64,000 nucleotides of DNA, from assembly GCF_028453695.1 (NCBI RefSeq), contig NC_135778.1, positions 31,733,214 through 31,797,213 of the forward strand, given 5' to 3'. This DNA is from Augochlora pura. Lineage: Eukaryota > Arthropoda > Insecta > Hymenoptera > Halictidae. Both the position numbers and the translations under genes were made by a program. Below the pieces are notes generated by a model. That model searched no databases, was not told the origin of the DNA, and worked only from the letters and a program-made list of their open reading frames with translations. Shown here one piece after another: positions 1-12,639 of this stretch. Positions within the stretch are counted from its first letter, which is position 1. Each line of letters begins with the position of its first letter.

Positions 1-54
1 AGTCTCCAATCTCACTGCTGGAATTGACTTCATCGAGCTGCTTGCCACTGTACT
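1..54 (-). CDS. Partial exon of an unidentified minus-strand gene leaving the window
   Basis: On the minus strand a pyrimidine-rich stretch ending TTTTTCAG (CAG at 57-55) is followed by an exon that runs off the left edge. Two of its three frames are open. One contains an ATG with continuation M-K-S-I-P-A-V-R-L-E-T, a possible start codon. The other reads Y-S-G-K-Q-L-D-E-V-N. The upstream exon ending at 294 cannot join to the second frame without a stop, so I favour the first frame with translation starting in this exon. The product is not recognised from about 17 residues. It lies downstream of the GOLIM4-like gene in the same orientation. Confidence 0.45.
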
Positions 55-293
55 CTGAAAAATTAATTTATTTTTGTTAGTAATTTAATAATCGGAATGA
101 AAGAAAATTCTCTGTAAATTTATAATTATTGATTTACATTATGACAGTATGACAGGACAAACATGTGCTCTATCAAAAGCTTTGAAACATTTTCTAATAA
201 AATGTTCTGTGATTATTTGCTGATATATTATCTCAACTTAACTAGTCTAAACTAAAACTATTAAATGCATCACATTGTATAACACCAACTTAC

Positions 294-418
294 CTGTAAG
301 AACCCTTGGGTGGAGAAGGATAGGTGTTTTTCAAATCTAGGCCTCTTTCTCGAAGCTACGAAAGCGCATTACTATGGAAGTTTGCTTTAAGCATGCTACT
401 TGGCGAAGACAAAACCAC
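294..418 (-). other. Candidate 5'-UTR exon with a strong splice donor
   Basis: On the minus strand TTACAG|GTAAGT (donor G at 293) is a near-perfect animal 5' splice site. The next acceptor downstream is the one before exon 1-54, giving an intron of about 238 bases (56-293). All frames through the upstream part meet stops, so the exon is probably untranslated. Its 5' limit is uncertain: an acceptor-like CTTCTGTCAG ends at 419, or transcription may start within it. Confidence 0.4.
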
Positions 419-771
419 CTGACAGAAGTCAAACTACAAATAGTATTAGAAGGGAAGACATACAAGTTTCTAAAGACGAATAATCTTCGAAATTTTCTTT
501 AACACTAATTGAAAATTTAAATAAGGTACTCCTGAATTTAAACCCTTTCACTTAATGGTAATCGAACAAAAGCAACTGTGAAGTAGTTTCACTTAACAAG
601 AAAGCAAAAGCACAAAGTTTAAATTAATTTTAATATTTAATAATTAAATTGTAATTTATAATTACTTCCATTTTTTTTAATTTGCAGACTAGTAAAATGG
701 AAGCAGATTTTAGTTCAGTTATGTTGTGCAAGGGTGCCAGAAAAAATGCAAGCAATTCAAAATAATAACAA

Positions 772-777
772 TTTATT
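772..777 (-). terminator. Candidate polyadenylation signal of the GOLIM4-like gene
   Basis: TTTATT on the plus strand is AATAAA on the minus strand. It is the only exact AATAAA I see on that strand between the stop codon at 2282 and the next gene's candidate first exon at about 420. Using it would give a 3' UTR of about 1.5 kb. ATTAAA variants are also present in this AT-rich stretch, so the true 3' end could be elsewhere. Confidence 0.3.
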
Positions 778-2281
778 AAATGCATTGATTAACACAAACA
801 TACAGGCACATTCAGTACAGCTTGCAAGCTACATGTGTAGAATTCTTTCATCTTTTTTCACTCAAATTATGTTCTTGACAGACTACTATATTCTCTTCCA
901 CAGGTATACAAATAGATATGATAGCATGTATTAAAATGAGAAAAAAAATTGACATTTACACAATTACTAAAATAATTGTGCGAAAATGATTGTAAACTAT
1001 TCTTTGTTAGCAAGTGTACCTAAAATATTGCACTTGTTCAAATAATTAATTAAAAAAGCTATATGAATATAAAGAGTATTAACAATTTAGCATTTAAATT
1101 ATATATAAAGGCGTGTTAGTCAATTTTCTTTACATCAATGATCAATATAGACAAATCAATAGATCTTTTGATGGTACAACCTTTCGAAAAATACATCAGA
1201 AATTTCATTGAGAAAATACATAACAAAGGACACGGCTGATATGTCCATAGACACATATAAATACTTGTATACATAACTCTCATGATCTTCACAGATTTTT
1301 ACAATATTCACACTCTTGGCACTAGTTGTCTTCTTGTTACTTCACTCAACTATAAAATGTTTGATAACAAGGCAACTCTCACATCACATCTTAAAAATAA
1401 ATTGTGTTACATTGAGAAAACAAAAGAGAAAAAATTAACAGTTAAGTTGAGATGTCATGCAAAAAATCTCTTTAATGTGTATTCTCTGTGTAATACTCTC
1501 TGTTACACGTACAACCTTTCGACCACCTTAATAGTAATACCATTAATGCCTTTTGCAGGACAAGTTATTTGTTTTGAGCACCACCACTGTATACTAAATT
1601 CACTATAGACTTTTTAGTAGTGTGAAGAGAAACTGATTCCATTGAGTTCCCTAAACTATTTGAACCAGTTCAAAGTTTATCTACAGCGCCCAGTACATAC
1701 CATGCAAATGATGTGCATGTGTGAACATTACCAGTTACACCAAAGGGATCTCTGATCTCCTTAAGGCATGAACAACTATGGTGCTTCAAGGCACTTTTGT
1801 CAATCCTTTGCAGCTCATTTCATAAATACTGCTCTTAACTGCTTCCATCAGAAGTGTAATAATATAGGGTTGCCATAAGCTAACTAAAATAAATCTCGAA
1901 TTCTTGACAAAAAATTAATTTCGATATTAAAAAGACTATTTTCAGATATGAACAAGTTATTCTGTTTCATCAATCATGAACGTCTAGTAACCCTAGTAAC
2001 ATTGTGCCATTTTGAAACAATCACAGTGAATCTGTGTTTGCACATAAATTTTTATAAAAACAATTAACTCATAAAGTTGAAATATTAATTATTTATCCTT
2101 ATCTAACAAATGAACAACATCAAAACTCATCTCAGTAGAAAAATTACTAAGACCTTGCACATATAACCTCTCAATCGAATTCTTCAACCCAACAGATCAA
2201 AGTGTCTTTAGCTGTCTCATAGCATTTGCTTCAATTCGTCTTATCTTCCAGTTTCTTTATAATTACAACGTTTCCTCCGTA
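778..2281 (-). other. Probable 3' UTR of the GOLIM4-like gene
   Basis: AT-rich sequence between the in-frame stop and the candidate poly(A) signal. The open frames here, such as one of 108 codons at 1282-1608 on the plus strand, have low-complexity composition and no recognisable domain, so I treat them as chance. No transposon ends or tandem repeats were noticed. Confidence 0.35.
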
Positions 2282-3661
2282 TTAATCGGTGGAATTATTA
2301 TTCTTTAATGAAGGGATCTCGAGGTTTGGCGAGTTTGATGATACTTTCTTGTCAACAACGTTCTCATTATTTCGATTAGGTGGTGGTATCACTTGTTTTA
2401 GCTGTTCCTCGTCAGGGTTTTCATTCTCTTCATTTTTAGCCTGATCATCGACCGCTAAAAGCTGGTCGTCTAGTTTGTTTTGGCTCTTCATTTGCAAACC
2501 ATAAAGCAATGGCATCGGCAACGAGTCTTGTGACTCTGCATCCTTTCCTTCATTCACGCCAACGGGGACGATATTTTCGTTCTTCTGAGCGAAACGGATG
2601 TTGTTCTCGTTCGCGTCCTCGTTTGCGTCCTCGTTCGCTAGTTGGTAACCTGACTCTAGGGGGTCTCCGATTGCGTGATGATTGCGAGGTGCGTGTAGGG
2701 GCTGCGGATTTTTATCATTGTTGTTCGGTGGACTTACCTGTTGCTGTTGAGATGACATGATTGCAGGTTTAGCCCCCTGTTGCTCTGTCCTTTGCGAGTT
2801 ATTTATAGATTTCTGGCAACAGAAAAATATCAAAATTCATTGAAATACATCACGCCATGGCAAATGTCAGTCTTCAACTCTATGATTAGAAAGAGAAACG
2901 CAAATATCCTCATACCCGGACTGTCTCGAGCTCGCGCGTCAACTGAAACACTTCTTTCTTGAGATGCTGAATAGTGCTATCTGTATTGTGAGTGCTTTTC
3001 CTCAGATCATTGTACTTCTCTTCAAGCTTTGTCTTCTCTGTCTGCATTTCCAGGTACTTGTTCTTCAAATCCTCTAAGGAGCTGTTCTTCACTTCTTTCT
3101 CTTCTTTCAATTGTTTTATATGAGTACGTAAGTCCTGAAGAGTTGTCTCCAGCTTGTTCATATTCTCCAAGGCTTGCGTCTCCTGTTTCTTACATCCTTC
3201 CTTTAAATCCTGGTGCTCTGATTGCAGCATCTTGTAGGTCTGCTGCAAAGACTCAAATCTTTGCATTGCCTCTCTACCATCTTTGTCACGTAGGTCCTTT
3301 TCTCTGGAGGCACGCTGCTGCAGTTCTTGCTTCACTGCTGCATTTGATGTCTTCTCCTCAGCTAGGGACTTTTCCAAACGGGTTTTGTACTCGAATATAA
3401 CTGAAAATGGATAAAAAAAAATGACTGTCACTGTATCTGCAAGTACTACAAATTGAAATGTGAACCAAAATGGCAAGTACCTTGGAGTTGAGCAGCAAGC
3501 GCACCTTGCTGATGAGTACATTGGATTTCACGATCTCGAAGCCTGGCCATTTCCAAAGTGGCAGCACGGTAGAGGAACACCAGAAGAACAACTACCACCC
3601 CACAACCCACATATAGGGCCAGGCGGCCACCCCGGCCCCTGCCAAGTCGGGAACCACTCAT
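2282..3661 (-). CDS. GOLIM4: GOLIM4 (GPP130)-like Golgi integral membrane protein, three coding exons
   Basis: Joined exons 3661-3481, 3400-2916 and 2812-2282 encode 398 residues. The splice sites are CCAAG|GTACTT, TTTTCAG|TTATA, CCGG|GTATGA and GTTGCCAG|AAATC, and the phases (1, then 0) close the frame. Residues 1-13 are basic and cytosolic, about 14-31 form one membrane anchor (type II topology), and about 34-222 are coiled coil. The segment L-x-A-Q-L-Q-V-I-F-E-Y-K-T-R-L-E-K-S-L matches the juxtamembrane signature of animal GOLIM4. The 176-residue tail is rich in Asn, Gln and acidic residues and carries an A-N-E-D/A-N-E-D/A-N-E-N mini-repeat. GOLIM4 is a cis-Golgi protein that cycles through endosomes. 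This copy is much shorter than the human protein (about 700 residues) because the acidic lumenal tail is short. The start ATG is the only one before the anchor. The family match is from memory, not a search. Confidence 0.85.
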
Positions 3662-3663
3662 TT

Positions 3664-3817
3664 CTGTAAATGAAAGTATAACAACTTCATTGAGTTATTT
3701 TATTACAATTTTAGCAAGTTGTAAATAATTATACTTAAATTATTCTAATGCTTTCACTGTTTTATGTTTACTGTTATCTGTTCTGTGTTAAAAATTTGCG
3801 GTTTATATTATTCTTAC
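3664..3817 (-). other. Candidate 5'-UTR intron of the GOLIM4-like gene
   Basis: Two bases upstream of the start codon, the minus strand reads TTTCATTTACAG|AA-ATG, a good acceptor with its CAG at 3666-3664. A donor AAAA|GTAAGA lies upstream with its G at 3817, giving a 154-base intron. The acceptor is convincing. The donor partner is less certain, and a more distant first exon (for example 12226-12480) is an alternative. Confidence 0.4.
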
Positions 3818-3818
3818 T

Positions 3819-4180
3819 TTTGATCAGAGAACGTATTTATCAAAAATATGCTAATGTCGCAAAATCTGGCAAGTTTAAAAGGAATTTTGTCAGCAGACTG
3901 TACAGGCAGCAAGAAACCTAATAGCCATTAATCTTCCTCGAAATTGAAGACAGGAACCAATAACTGGTAATAGACTTCTGCGAACGGTAACCATTCATAA
4001 AAATCTGAGCGAAGTAAATACCAGCCAGCGAAAACGGAAACTAAGAATTTTGAAGAAGAATCGTGCGAACAATCTCTATGGAGCCAGTGACTGAAAAATG
4101 AACGGTTCGTTCGAGTAGAAACGAACGGGAATCCTTTTGTTCAAAGTGGCGAGGTGAAAACGAAGAATAAGGTCAAGGGG
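3819..4180 (-). promoter_or_regulatory. Likely 5' UTR and promoter of the GOLIM4-like gene
   Basis: Non-coding sequence immediately upstream of the candidate 5'-UTR intron. A minus-strand TTCAGTCA at about 4086-4094 resembles the insect initiator TCAGT. No TATA box is placed convincingly. The assignment rests on position and one short motif. Confidence 0.25.
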
Positions 4181-4181
4181 T

Positions 4182-4237
<56 letters not shown>
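4181..4237. repeat. (GA)n microsatellite
   Basis: A nearly uninterrupted GA/AG dinucleotide run of about 50 bases, with one AAAG interruption at its left end. It sits just upstream of the GOLIM4-like promoter region and could act as a GAGA-factor type site. That role is speculation. Confidence 0.9.
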
Positions 4238-4240
<3 letters not shown>

Positions 4241-7200
4241 AAACAGGAACGTAATTTACGCCGGCACTTGCGATCGTCCACGTTTCATCGCTAACAGCGA
4301 GTGAAAGTCAACGACTACGATGAATCGTACAAACAATTTCTGGCTTGTGCCACGCACGTTTCTTATTGTTGCATAATGGTCTCCATCGATTCAATTTTTA
4401 ACCTCTAAAACAGATTATGTATTTTCCTTGGTAAATTGTATCATGCACCGGTTCTATTTCCAGTTAAACAGGACAAATGACCATGCTATAGAAGCGAGAG
4501 CGAATATTTAATCTTTTTGTTTACAATTTTATAGGACAGATACGTGCACCAGGTGTTTCCAATATGGCGGTGTTCATCCTGAAAGGGTAGAGGTAATCTA
4601 TTACGAAATTTCCATAAATATGCTTATATATAAATATAAAATAATTGTATCTAAGATAAAATCAATGTCACATTTTTTCGAGACTCAATGGCGAGAATAT
4701 GGGAAACCAGGATAACGGGAACTGTGAAAAGCAGATTTCTGAAGGTAGTCGCTGAACCGCCACGATCCTCGGAGCGTGCAAGCGAGGATGGTGGACGAGG
4801 GAATTGGCCGGCATTAAATTTAACGAGCAAAGAACAAGGCCGCAGAATTCGTAATGGCTGCAACTAGTGCTCAGAAACTTAAACGAAGGATGGTTCGTCC
4901 TAATTATGTCTTCCGTCCATGTTTTCTCTTCGCGTGCCTTCGTTCCTACGACTCTACAATGTTCGACACTCCGTCGGAACCTGTTTTTCGCAGGCGGTAG
5001 CAACAATTATTTTTTAAATTAGAAACGAAATTCCTCTCACGACTTTTCTCGACGATTTCTACCAATCTAAACAATACGCTATTATTTAATATAATTGCAT
5101 TTCGCCTTGCATTATTATTTTACAAAAGAACAGCTTATGGTATCGTTGGTTTAAAACATAGTTTAAAAATATCTTAATGTAATTGTCGTTTCCGAACAAA
5201 AAATCGTGAGTCCTGCATTTACGAATGAATTTACAATGATTTTATGCAGAGAATTTTGTCACGTTGAACTTTTTATTTTAAGATACAACTTTCCAAAGTT
5301 AGTAATTTTAAATATTTAGGAGAACTATTTGCCTCAATTGGAACAAAGAAAAATGGTAATGGCTGTTTAGTAACGTTAATTCGTGGGGTGTTTTGCTCGG
5401 GAGAGAAGGTCGACCTTGAAACACCGCGATGTGATAATTAATTGGAGTACACGCAACGATCTTCTAATTCCTGGGCAGGCTATGAAATAATGATAGGACG
5501 GGCTAACCTACGATTATACTTTTCCCTGTGTATCTCGTCGGCTTTTCAAGAGGGACGAGAGATATAATTAAGACGCGTTAGAAGGAGAAGGAGACGAATG
5601 AGTTGTGCCGGCCGGTTGTTCTATGGTGTTCGGTATATGTAATCCCTTTAATTCCCTAATGCCTGGGAAATGGATCTCTGTCACGCGATCAGCCCTTTAC
5701 ATTGTTACCCATAATCACACCTGCTTAATATCATTCAAATGAATGTCCTGAATCAATTGAAAATTATTAAGAAGTGAATTCAGAAGAAATTAACAAACAA
5801 TCTTTCATTTAAGCGGTTCTACCTTTAAACAATTTCTTATTCAAATGATCTTTCACTTATGCAATCTTTTATATGAAAGATCATCCATTTTAACAATTTT
5901 CGAAGTCATCGAGACACAGATTTGTGTATATTTTATGAGTGTTTCTAATTTATTTTGAAAAATTAAAGTCTTGAGTGAAAGTCGATTACGCTAAGCGATG
6001 AAACAGGATTTTTTCTTGTGAACATTTTCAAGTAGTCTGTATGATATGTTTTACACGTTGTATGTATATATTTAAACAATTGTCCATAGTGTACTTTTTC
6101 GAAAATTACGGCTATCTTCAATTCCCGTGTCGGTATCACGTCGCGTTATCATATTATCGGGGGAAAAAAAGGACAGATAAAATCTTGCTGCACTGGTTTC
6201 CCTTGCAATCCCCCGATATTATCCCACGCCGAACCGGCCTGAACCGCGTTTTTCGATATCCCCGCAGTCTTCGCCATTTTATTCTGGAAACTAGATATTC
6301 TGTATTGCCAGCGGTTCGGTGACAGCATACTGAGATACGGTTAGCAAGGCCGCAAGGGCAGGTGAATGGTTTCGCAAAGTTTGACTTTATGCTTGAGTAA
6401 CAAAATACTAATTCTATTATTTTTCCTATAATTTTTGTAACATTTATCGCATTTTAGGTAATAATTGTCATTATCATAGTTTCCAAAAAGTACTATTAAG
6501 ACATATATTTTGTTGCATCTCAGTTATCAAGAATTTTCACATTTTCCTTCAAAGAATGATTTAAACGTTCACTTTATTAAATTTTACTTGTAAGTTATAA
6601 TTTTCAAATTTACTTAAGAAAATTGTTGAAAGACTTAATTTGTTACTCGTTATTTATCTGTTATAGCTTTTCTAGAAAGATTATTGAAAAATCAACTTAT
6701 AATTTATGTATTAATTAGGATAATTTTCATATTTTTATAAACTCTGTTTGAAGGAAGTCACATAAATGATTTTCATTTAAGTGAACTTTCAAGATAATTC
6801 ATGTTTCGTGCGAATGAGAAACTGTACCTGATTTTTATTTCGATTATTAAAAAATGCGTCCATCGATGAATATTTTTCGCATAATTTCCAGCCTCTTCGA
6901 ACGTTGTATTTGTTATTGTATTGGCCCAACAATGATAAATCACACGTATTTCCCATGGCGGCAATAATTTTCCCGCCAAAAATTTATGAAACTCAGACTG
7001 AATTTATACAGTGCATCGAACGTAGCGCCGAGATATTTCGCGGCGCCACAGGCTAAATTATTGATCTAAATTGAATTTGGTTTATATAACGGCGCATATT
7101 AATCAGACGGTTTAACGCCCGGTTGTTAATTATTAAATATCCCAGGTCCCGTAACATATTTTCTGTTTTTGACACCTCGATTAATAGCGACTAGCTAATT

Positions 7201-9600
7201 CATCGTTGTTGTTAGTTGAACGGTTTATTTCGCGCGTGCTCCATTGTTTACAATTCCACGTTATTAAACGACGAATTAATTTATTATTACTTTCATTTCA
7301 TGCACTTATCGTAAAAATACGGAAAAATGAAAATATTACGGAAACTTGTTTATAATCGATTTATCACAATTATTGATTTTAATATCTTACAAAAACTATA
7401 TGTTCTTTGATTTAAAAATGTGAATAAAAATATGTACACATTGATACAAATAGAACAAAAACTATATACATAGATAAACAGATATAAATAAGAATATACA
7501 TCGTAATATGCAAATATAAATCCGTGCAAAACAAATCAGAATTCAAAATTTTGTAATATTTCCGATCGGAAAATAAAATGGATGAAATAAGACGTAGGAT
7601 GAAACTAAAAATAAAGTCGGTAGAATCAGTTTCGTTTCATTCACATTATTCCCCGGCCTGGAGGTCAATAACAGTGAATTTCATTACTGTTAATGATTAA
7701 CATTGCGCCACTCTCGTTTGCATTTCTTTATTGTTAAATGGTCCCGTCAGTCAGTCTATAAACCAGGGCAATTATTGCCGCCGTACAATTAATTAACCGC
7801 CACTGTTGCCGTAATCATTGTCTATTGTATTGGGCTTTACTGTTAGCCGAACGCGCACGCAATACCTAAAACGTTTCAGCGATATATGCACGCGCCGGAT
7901 CTATCTGAATAATTAAGTATTAATACGTGCTTTAAGAATTTATGCAGCCTTTCCTCGGATAAATTATGCACCGGGGGGGGGTTGAACAAGGACGGTTGAG
8001 AGTCGAAGGTCTTCGGAGCCATAAATGCATCGCTGATCAAGAAAAATTGGAAAGGCGGAGTCGACGGTGCCTCGGTTATACTACGGCAATTAAAAAAGAT
8101 TTTTAAGTAGTTATTATCGAACCAGTTTATGTATGCTGACAACCAAGATCGAAGTTTTGCTAAATCTCGACTGAGAAATTGGAGACCCTCGGACTACTGT
8201 AACTTTGTAAGGAAACAAAATTGTATGATAATCTACCTCATTTTACAAGGTGAATCCCGTACTTTCGAGCTTCCTATTATGTCTTTTTATATAGGATTGG
8301 TTTGCAGTAGAAAATTGTTGAAATAGTAAAGATGACCGAATATAAAAAGAAAAACAAATCAAGGGATTGCTTAAATGAATGGTTCGGTTAAGTGAAATGA
8401 TCATGGAAGAAGCTCCACGATATCCTGTGGAACACATCCAATTTTGTAGTGGTTCTCACGTAGGTTTTCCTATTCCTGTGTCATCGAATATCTGAGACCG
8501 CCCCTCTCCGCAGCCAATGTATCCTGTTCATCATCAGGAGTTTCGAGCGACTGTATACGTATACGGTAACGTGAGCAGAGCTGAACGTCTGAAATTCGAC
8601 ACCGGTAATTACGATAGCAACGTTTTTTTCGACGCACTTCGGATCCCGTTCTGCACGAAATGATTAAGGCCCATTCATATTTGTTTTTTTTTCGTAGATA
8701 CGTGTCCTTCGGAAATATTGATCGACTAAAAGCAACTATTTTCCTAGAGATCAATATAGATTTCGTTTGCTTCATTTTATTTAACTTGATCACATAAACG
8801 TGTGGATCAAGACGAACCCTGACACCGTATTACAAGAATTAATAATCTTCTAAATAGCAATGCTGTATTCAAGACAAACTTGGCAATTGTCTTTTAATTA
8901 AAGGAAGACGTATCAAGATAGATATCCGGGTAGCACAGATAGAGCAACCAGCATATAATTATAAAACATGGGAGATAAAATTTGTTTAACAGTCATGTAG
9001 GTGCAATCTGGTCGATTATACGAATTATCAAGGATGTATGCCAAGGGAGACGACACACCGTCTCGGTGAAAATTGCGCACACCGGGCGGAGTTTGGTAGC
9101 TAGCGGTTGAATTCGAGTTCACTGACACTTTCGAGCACGCGCGATAGATCCTGGCTGCCTTTCGTCTGCTTTCACACAGCCATGTGTCCGTATACGTCCG
9201 TCTGGTATAGGCTTTCTATTAGGTCGATTGGAAAATTCTACAGGTCCTCTTTTTTTTTGCCTTTGTGCCGAAAGAGATCAATATTTTTTTAATGGAATTG
9301 GTCGCTAATTAACGGACTGCGGAACTTTATGCGAAATAAAATTTTTGAAGCCGGCCTTTATGTTAACGTTTTTAATATTTCAACGTTAACAATGTTAAAT
9401 CTCGCTGAACTTTAAACTTCATTGCACTTTACATTTTATATTTATTTCTATTATTAAATTTTTGTCCCACAGTGTATACATTTTTCGTATATCGTTCACA
9501 GATTTTTAAAAGTATTTTATAAATATTTGTAAACCCTCTAAAACTAAATGTTCATAGAAGAATATATTTATAATTTAAGAATTAATATACGTTTCAAACA
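4238..9600. other. Intergenic or intronic AT-rich DNA without a recognised gene
   Basis: I see no credible gene here. A CCAATATGGCGG motif at about 4558 resembles a YY1-type core-promoter element. A hairpin with 11-base arms is at 5845-5884. Open frames at 4651-5006 (minus) and 6041-6322 (plus) have no recognisable domain and no paired splice sites. CpG-richer patches occur at about 6.1-6.35, 7.0-7.25 and 8.4-9.2 kb. Confidence 0.6.
5845..5884. repeat. Hairpin-forming inverted repeat
   Basis: The arms ATGATCTTTCA (5845-5855) and TGAAAGATCAT (5874-5884) are perfect reverse complements separated by 18 bases. No TIR-like flanks or target duplication are obvious. It may be a small element remnant or chance in AT-rich DNA. 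Confidence 0.6.
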
Positions 9601-9627
9601 TATATTCACATTATAAATGTGAATATA
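9601..9627. repeat. Near-perfect palindrome with 12-base arms
   Basis: TATATTCACATT and AATGTGAATATA flank a 3-base ATA spacer. The match is exact over the arms and ends abruptly at both sides. Function is unknown; it could be a dimeric transcription-factor site or an extrusion-prone hairpin. Confidence 0.75.
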
Positions 9628-12190
9628 GGTAAATACGTAGCCAGTCATTTTCGCGAAAAGAAAACAAACAATGACCTTCGGAAACACAGCATGCCATAAA
9701 ATACGAGAGTCAGTTTAATTTCATGGCACTGAAGTATAACAATTTATATCGGACATAATATAAACGAACGGCAATTCAAAAAGAAGATAATAAAATTGAC
9801 GGTCCGAAGATTTAACGTTCTACCGTATTTCCGTCCGTTTCAATCAGAGTTAACGAAGTGCGTGTGTACACGACAAATTTTCAAATTTGATGTTCACGAA
9901 AACGAGTTCCCAAACGGAAATTGCCATTGTATATTTTCAACATACTTTCTGCACACAATCCTCTCCTGTCCGGTCTAACTACGATTTTTAATGCAATCTA
10001 TATATTTGTATTAAAATTGGCATTTTATTTGGCGAATCTACAAGGGAAATGTAAATCGTGATAAAGGTACAGGTATAATGAAGTTCAACTGCCTCGTTTC
10101 GTTTTTGTTTGATTGTCAGTTGGAATATATGTACATTGAAATCCTTTAGAATTATTGAAAACTAACAACAAAAACTGTGGAGTGTATGCCAGAGATCGAG
10201 GAAGAAATGTTCCAAGAAGCTTACAAAAACTTTAGGAAACGTACTAAAACAGAATGCAATCGATGAATAATTCAAATGGCTATTTTTATGCGTAGTGAAC
10301 ACGTTGAAAAAAGTGTACGAAGATTAATTGCTTCGTTGAAGATCTAATTTTTGTAAAAGTATCTAAAGTATTTTGTATAGAACTTCTAAAGAGTGTAACA
10401 ATCCCGAATAAACAATTATTTTTAATTTCGATTTAAATAATTCCCGATTTTCTGTTTCAACGGCTCGTCGACTCGCGTAATCTAGATCTGTGACCCTATG
10501 CAACGAACTTTCTATTGGCAATACCGTTTGATCTAGTTTCCCTCCTATGTAGAAATGCCCATTTCAGGGCGAACTGTGCTACTCCAGATTTTTCAGTTAT
10601 ATTTTTAGTGGCGGTCCCGTTAATCCGGCGCACCTGCGCCCGCCGAAACGATATTAATCGACGTAATTTGCAAACAACTTTATTTACGGTCTCGACGCAT
10701 CCTAAATTCTCACGATCCCGTGACATTTTCGCGCGACGCTCGTGAAATATTTCGACGCGAGTCCTCCTGGAAAAATCTCGCGAGGAATAATTTTATCGTC
10801 GATTCAATAAAGTTCTCAGAAGGCCATCGAGAAACCGGTTTACGGCAAACAGCACGGATGTAGGCGCCATAAACGCACCGTTTCGAAGATGCGCCACGCA
10901 GCATTGGAAATTTAATGCTCAATTAGCCAAACATTTCTTAGTACATCTCACCTATATTTCGTAGTCCCGAAAAAAATACGGTTTCCCCAGAAAGAAATCT
11001 AGCCGCGTGCTCGCAATAACTTACAAGATTATTGCTCTGTAATTTTTACTATCGGTGAAGTATCGTCGACAGATAACAATCGGAAGCTTCGAACGCAACG
11101 CGCGTACATCATTCAGCACGTGAGCTCATCGTTAACCTAAATGACCCCTCGATGTTTGTATCGTGTTAAATAACGCTATTCCATTCTCGACTTCCCGAAC
11201 GAAGAAAATAAAAATGGTTATTCTCGAAAACAGGTAATTATTTACAACAGAACCGGTCACACCGATTGTTTCAAATTTAAGTGTCTTGCACAGTTCCGAG
11301 ATATTTGTGAAAAATAGTGTGGCATCCAATTAACTAACCTTCTAAATTGCCTTAAACGTTGTATATAAAGGTTAGGTCTACTGATCTTCGCAAATATCTC
11401 TGACAACAATATGTAACTACGTTTTCTACGTAGAAAAAAGATGTTGAAACTGTGTAACGTATTCAAAATACGAGGACACAAAAAAAACGTAAATAGACGT
11501 TTAAAAAATTGTGTATTTAGTCAGGGACAATACTAAAAACTTATCGATATGATACTGTTGTTATATACTTCTTATTTGTTTTATTAAAGGCTTAACACTA
11601 ATATCAGTTAACATTAATGTCTTGTAAAGGGAATAATACGTATGTAAACCAACGATGTGAATATCTGTCCACTGAATTTTGTCCGAGACTGTATCCAACG
11701 AAACAGTACAAATATTTACCATCTTACCGAATGTGTTACCACAGGTTATCGATCGCCGTTATCATCGCGAACGGTTTATCAGCACGTTGCACAGAAAAAT
11801 ATTACAACACTTATCAGTGTACACAAACTATTTTATATTTAGAAAATCCGTCACTAATGAATAGAAGCATTTATATACAATCTACATGTAACCCACCTCT
11901 TGAATGTGACTAACGGATGATCACAGTCTACGAATCGTAACTACTTTGCATAACACCTTTCATCTCGAACTGAATTAGCGAATTTTGACACCGCGTGTGA
12001 CACAACAACAACTGTTAACCTAACCCAACTCGAGCCACTGGGAAACCATTGCAAGTACGAAATCAATAGACGAAAAACATTCCCGATTGCTCTGACACTG
12101 GAGCAACACCGCACGCACACGTTCGTCCGTCGAGGCGATCATCTCACTCAGTGTTCGAATTCACAGACGACGTTAGATCAATTTTACAGA
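9628..12190. other. Non-coding stretch, no gene recognised
   Basis: AT-rich sequence with a CpG-richer island at about 10.45-10.95 kb. Several overlapping short open frames exist in all frames of the island, the usual effect of few stops in GC-rich DNA. None has a known domain. Isolated donor-like motifs on the minus strand (about 10948 and 11021) lack partners. Confidence 0.55.
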
Positions 12191-12225
12191 GGAACGAAAA
12201 ACACAACACATTATTTGGATCCTAC

Positions 12226-12480
12226 CTCATTCACAATGCGTTGCAATCTGCTCTCAGCTCTCCGTCATCGCCGCGTTTTCGAGCGTTGTCCCGTGGAACA
12301 AAGCAATCTGTGAACAGCAGGCTGTAGCTGGCGTCGTCCGGCCAGCCAGACGCAATTACGCGATCGCGAAAACACGAGCAACTCGTCGGCAGACGCTCAC
12401 TTGAGTTAAGAATCGATGACGCGATTAAGGCGAACCACACGCGACAGGTTAGGGACTCGTACGCACAGCCACGAACTCAG
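12226..12480 (-). other. Candidate minus-strand first exon
   Basis: A CpG-rich block ends, on the minus strand, at GAATGAG|GTAGGA, a plausible splice donor (G at 12225), and lies just downstream of a CCAAT array. The only long open frame (12440-12231) has no recognisable domain. An ATG sits three codon positions before the donor, so the exon is probably mostly 5' UTR. It could be a distal first exon of the GOLIM4-like gene or belong to an unseen transcript. The 5' end is a guess. Confidence 0.3.
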
Positions 12481-12558
12481 CCGCACAATGCGACGCGCTA
12501 CCTATCTCGACGGTCTCCCCTACCACTAGCCGCCGCCATTGTTCGCTCCGCGCGACAG

Positions 12559-12623
12559 CCAATTACCAGCGGCCACTTCTGCGGATAACCAATCACGAGC
12601 CGCCACTTCGGTGGATAACCAAT
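12559..12623. promoter_or_regulatory. Three CCAAT boxes at exact 30-bp spacing
   Basis: CCAAT occurs at 12559, 12589 and 12619. The intervening 30-base units share the pattern CCAAT-x8-GCCACTTC-x3-GGATAA, so this is a short tandem duplication carrying one CCAAT box per copy. CCAAT is the NF-Y binding core, and NF-Y sites often occur at about three helical turns. The block is CpG-rich and adjoins the candidate minus-strand first exon at 12226-12480. Confidence 0.55.
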
Positions 12624-12639
12624 GCACCGACTCGTGCAG

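Noticed and set aside
2509..3669. Plus-strand open frames opposite the GOLIM4-like exons
   Set aside because: They are antisense shadows of the real coding exons.
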